From Methanobacterium subterraneum (GTDB lineage: Archaea > Methanobacteriota > Methanobacteria > Methanobacteriales > Methanobacteriaceae), in the NCBI RefSeq assembly GCF_002813695.1, contig NZ_CP017768.1, positions 1,854,501 through 1,918,500 on the forward strand: a stretch of DNA of 64,000 nucleotides, read 5' to 3'. The notes beneath the pieces were generated by a model. It saw nothing but the letters and a program-made list of their open reading frames with translations. It was not told the DNA's origin and did not search any database. The position numbers and the translations under genes were made by a program. Shown here one piece after another: positions 62,755 through 64,000 of this stretch (position 1 is the stretch's first letter; each line of letters begins with the position of its first letter).

Positions 62755-63720
62755 ATGTCACTGGTCATCAACACCACCACCCCTGAGGGAATAGTCTTAG
62801 CAGCCGATAGCAGACAAAGTTACCGTAATATGAAGGGCATGGCCCGTATCGGCAGTGAAAACGCCATAAAACTCTTCCAGATCAACCGGAGGATTGGAGT
62901 GGGCATTACTGGCCTGGCCTTCCTACCAGATGGAGGGGTGCAGCGAAATGTCAGTCAGTACATTGAAGAGTTCCGCCGGTCGTCCAAGGTTAAAAACATG
63001 GAGGTGAGGGATGTGGCCCGGAAACTGCACCACCTCTTCAACGACAAATATCACTGGAAGGATCAGATGGACCAGATCAAGGCCAACATCCAGAATGACT
63101 TGAGTTCCAAGGGGTGTGCCATTATTCAAATGGAAATGGATGAACAGTCATTGAAGTTCAGTTTCAGAACACCCCAGGGAACCATTGAAAATGGTATGGC
63201 CCGGGCGGACCCCATTGAAATACTGGTAGCTGGTTACAATCCCGACGGGACCCATCAGGTTTACAGTGCCACCATACCCGGATCTGTGCAGAAACTCCGG
63301 GACAGTAAAAAACAGGGAATGGAATACGGGAGTTCATGGTTAGGTCAGGGAGATGTGGCCGCCAGGATAGTACTGGGATTCGATGGTAGAATACAGAATG
63401 TGGATTTTGTTAAAGAGGCTATCCAGAACCAGGGCGAACAGCTAATACTGACCCAACTCAGGGGATTGGAATATGCCATCCAGTGGGGGACCATGACCCT
63501 CCAGGATGCCATTGACTTTGCCACCCTGATGATCCAGACCACCAGTGCCATACAGCGCTTCAGTGATGGTATCAATGCCGACCCAGGGGACATGCCTGGT
63601 GTGGGTGGCCCTATAGATGTGGCAGTCATCACCCCGGACCATGGTTTTGTCTGGGTTAAGAAGAAGAAACTACAATTTTCAGATTGCGAGGTTGATCTGG
63701 ATAATGAGCCTTTCTTATAA
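62755..63720 (+). CDS. proteasome-fold Ntn-hydrolase-like protein
   Basis: 321 residues. The N-terminus (TTTPEGIVLAADSRQS, then ENAIKLFQI) is plainly proteasome-beta-like. Aligned to beta subunits, Ser2 takes the Thr1 position, Asp18 the Asp17 position and Lys39 the Lys33 position after a 5-residue insertion. Removal of Met1 would expose an N-terminal Ser nucleophile without a propeptide. Longer than PsmB by about 100 residues. Recalls bacterial Anbu in being a stand-alone proteasome relative. AAGGTT precedes the ATG. Substrate unknown. Confidence 0.75.
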   Translation: MSLVINTTTPEGIVLAADSRQSYRNMKGMARIGSENAIKLFQINRRIGVGITGLAFLPDGGVQRNVSQYIEEFRRSSKVKNMEVRDVARKLHHLFNDKYHWKDQMDQIKANIQNDLSSKGCAIIQMEMDEQSLKFSFRTPQGTIENGMARADPIEILVAGYNPDGTHQVYSATIPGSVQKLRDSKKQGMEYGSSWLGQGDVAARIVLGFDGRIQNVDFVKEAIQNQGEQLILTQLRGLEYAIQWGTMTLQDAIDFATLMIQTTSAIQRFSDGINADPGDMPGVGGPIDVAVITPDHGFVWVKKKKLQFSDCEVDLDNEPFL

Positions 63721-63789
63721 AGATTAAAGAAATTCTTACGTTTTATTTTTAATTTGTTAAATTTTTATAAATCCACCAAAATCATTCTT

Positions 63790-64000
63790 TTACACCAGAT
63801 ACATCTCTTCAGCACGCCGGTAGAGTTCATCACGGAATTGGGGATGGGCAATACTGATTATCTCCTGTGCCCTTTCCCTGGTAGATTTTCCCTTTAGATT
63901 GGCCACACCATACTCGGTTACCAGGTAATGGGTGTCCATACGTGGTGTGGTGACCATGGCCCCAGGGTCTAAATGGTCCACCACCCTTGAAATAGTACCA
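63790..64000 (-). CDS. acetyl-CoA hydrolase/CoA-transferase family protein (C-terminal part)
   Basis: The last 70 residues of a CoA-transferase-family protein, running off the right edge. GAMVTTPRMDTHYLVTEYGVANLKGKSTRERAQEIISIAHPQFRDEL matches the C-terminus of acetyl-CoA hydrolase / 4-hydroxybutyrate CoA-transferase proteins. The catalytic Glu lies outside the window. Stop TAA at 63790-63792. Confidence 0.88.
   Translation of the reverse strand, partial: GTISRVVDHLDPGAMVTTPRMDTHYLVTEYGVANLKGKSTRERAQEIISIAHPQFRDELYRRAEEMYLV

Overview
This window comes from a hydrogenotrophic methanogen of the order Methanobacteriales, most likely genus Methanobacterium. The evidence is heterodisulfide reductase HdrA, an F420H2 oxidase paired with the methanogen-specific regulator MsvR, an FmdE-type protein, a dihydromethanopterin-reductase-like flavoprotein, archaeal MAT, RadA and RPA, TATA-box promoters and many TTG starts with strong Shine-Dalgarno sites. 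The order LeuC-type dehydratase / RPA / RadA / HdrA / GlyA is, as far as I recall, also found in Methanothermobacter. No rRNA, CRISPR array, transposase or integrase was seen.

Layout. 1-20 kb is housekeeping: a partial LeuC/AksD dehydratase, a MarR regulator, single-strand DNA binding and recombination (RPA, RadA), HdrA, a DUF169 protein, serine hydroxymethyltransferase beside an FMN/ferredoxin flavoprotein, small HEAT and SnoaL-like proteins, DUF192, S-adenosylmethionine synthetase, isoleucyl-tRNA synthetase, PurL and a polyprenol-kinase-like membrane protein. 20-29 kb holds two sets of minus-strand ABC exporter genes. Between them lies a plus-strand, visibly AT-rich cassette (23.4-27.1 kb): a MarR regulator, a 41-residue peptide gene, a radical SAM/SPASM enzyme and a two-gene ABC exporter. 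29.5-39.6 kb has a CadD-like transporter, MoeA, a site-2 protease and a redox-stress block (CoA-disulfide-reductase-like flavoprotein, rubrerythrin, F420H2 oxidase, MsvR), then a MetX-fold hydrolase and CbiL. 40-47 kb carries two large helicases, one of which ends in a nuclease domain. 47-52.5 kb is a minus-strand metal-chelate uptake operon (FmdE-like, binding protein, methyltransferase, permease, ATPase) with a rhodanese downstream. 52.9-64 kb contains an AhpD-like protein, tRNA-Arg(UCG), a flavin reductase-like protein, a DUF4013 membrane protein, a UbiB-type kinase gene broken by five small indels, a ThrE-type exporter, HisF, a possible cyclin-fold protein, a second rhodanese, a malic enzyme, a proteasome-fold Ntn hydrolase and a partial CoA-transferase.

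The most exciting system is the cassette at 23.4-27.1 kb. The peptide has four cysteines in a C-x2-C-x2-C-x2-C ladder in its N-terminal half and a small/hydrophobic C-terminal half. This is the cysteine spacing and length of thurincin H-type sactipeptide precursors. The next gene is a radical SAM enzyme with a PqqD-like N-terminus and a seven-Cys SPASM domain, followed by a dedicated ABC exporter. A perfect hairpin plus T-tract separates precursor from maturase. I infer an archaeal sactipeptide-like (thioether) RiPP system, probably horizontally acquired and inserted among ABC-exporter genes.

Other points of note are a duplicated TTCG-N8-CGAA-N14-CGAA operator between fprA and msvR, an AGTA-N-TACT motif repeated before the metal-uptake genes, and a binding-protein gene whose best Shine-Dalgarno site points at an ATC codon.
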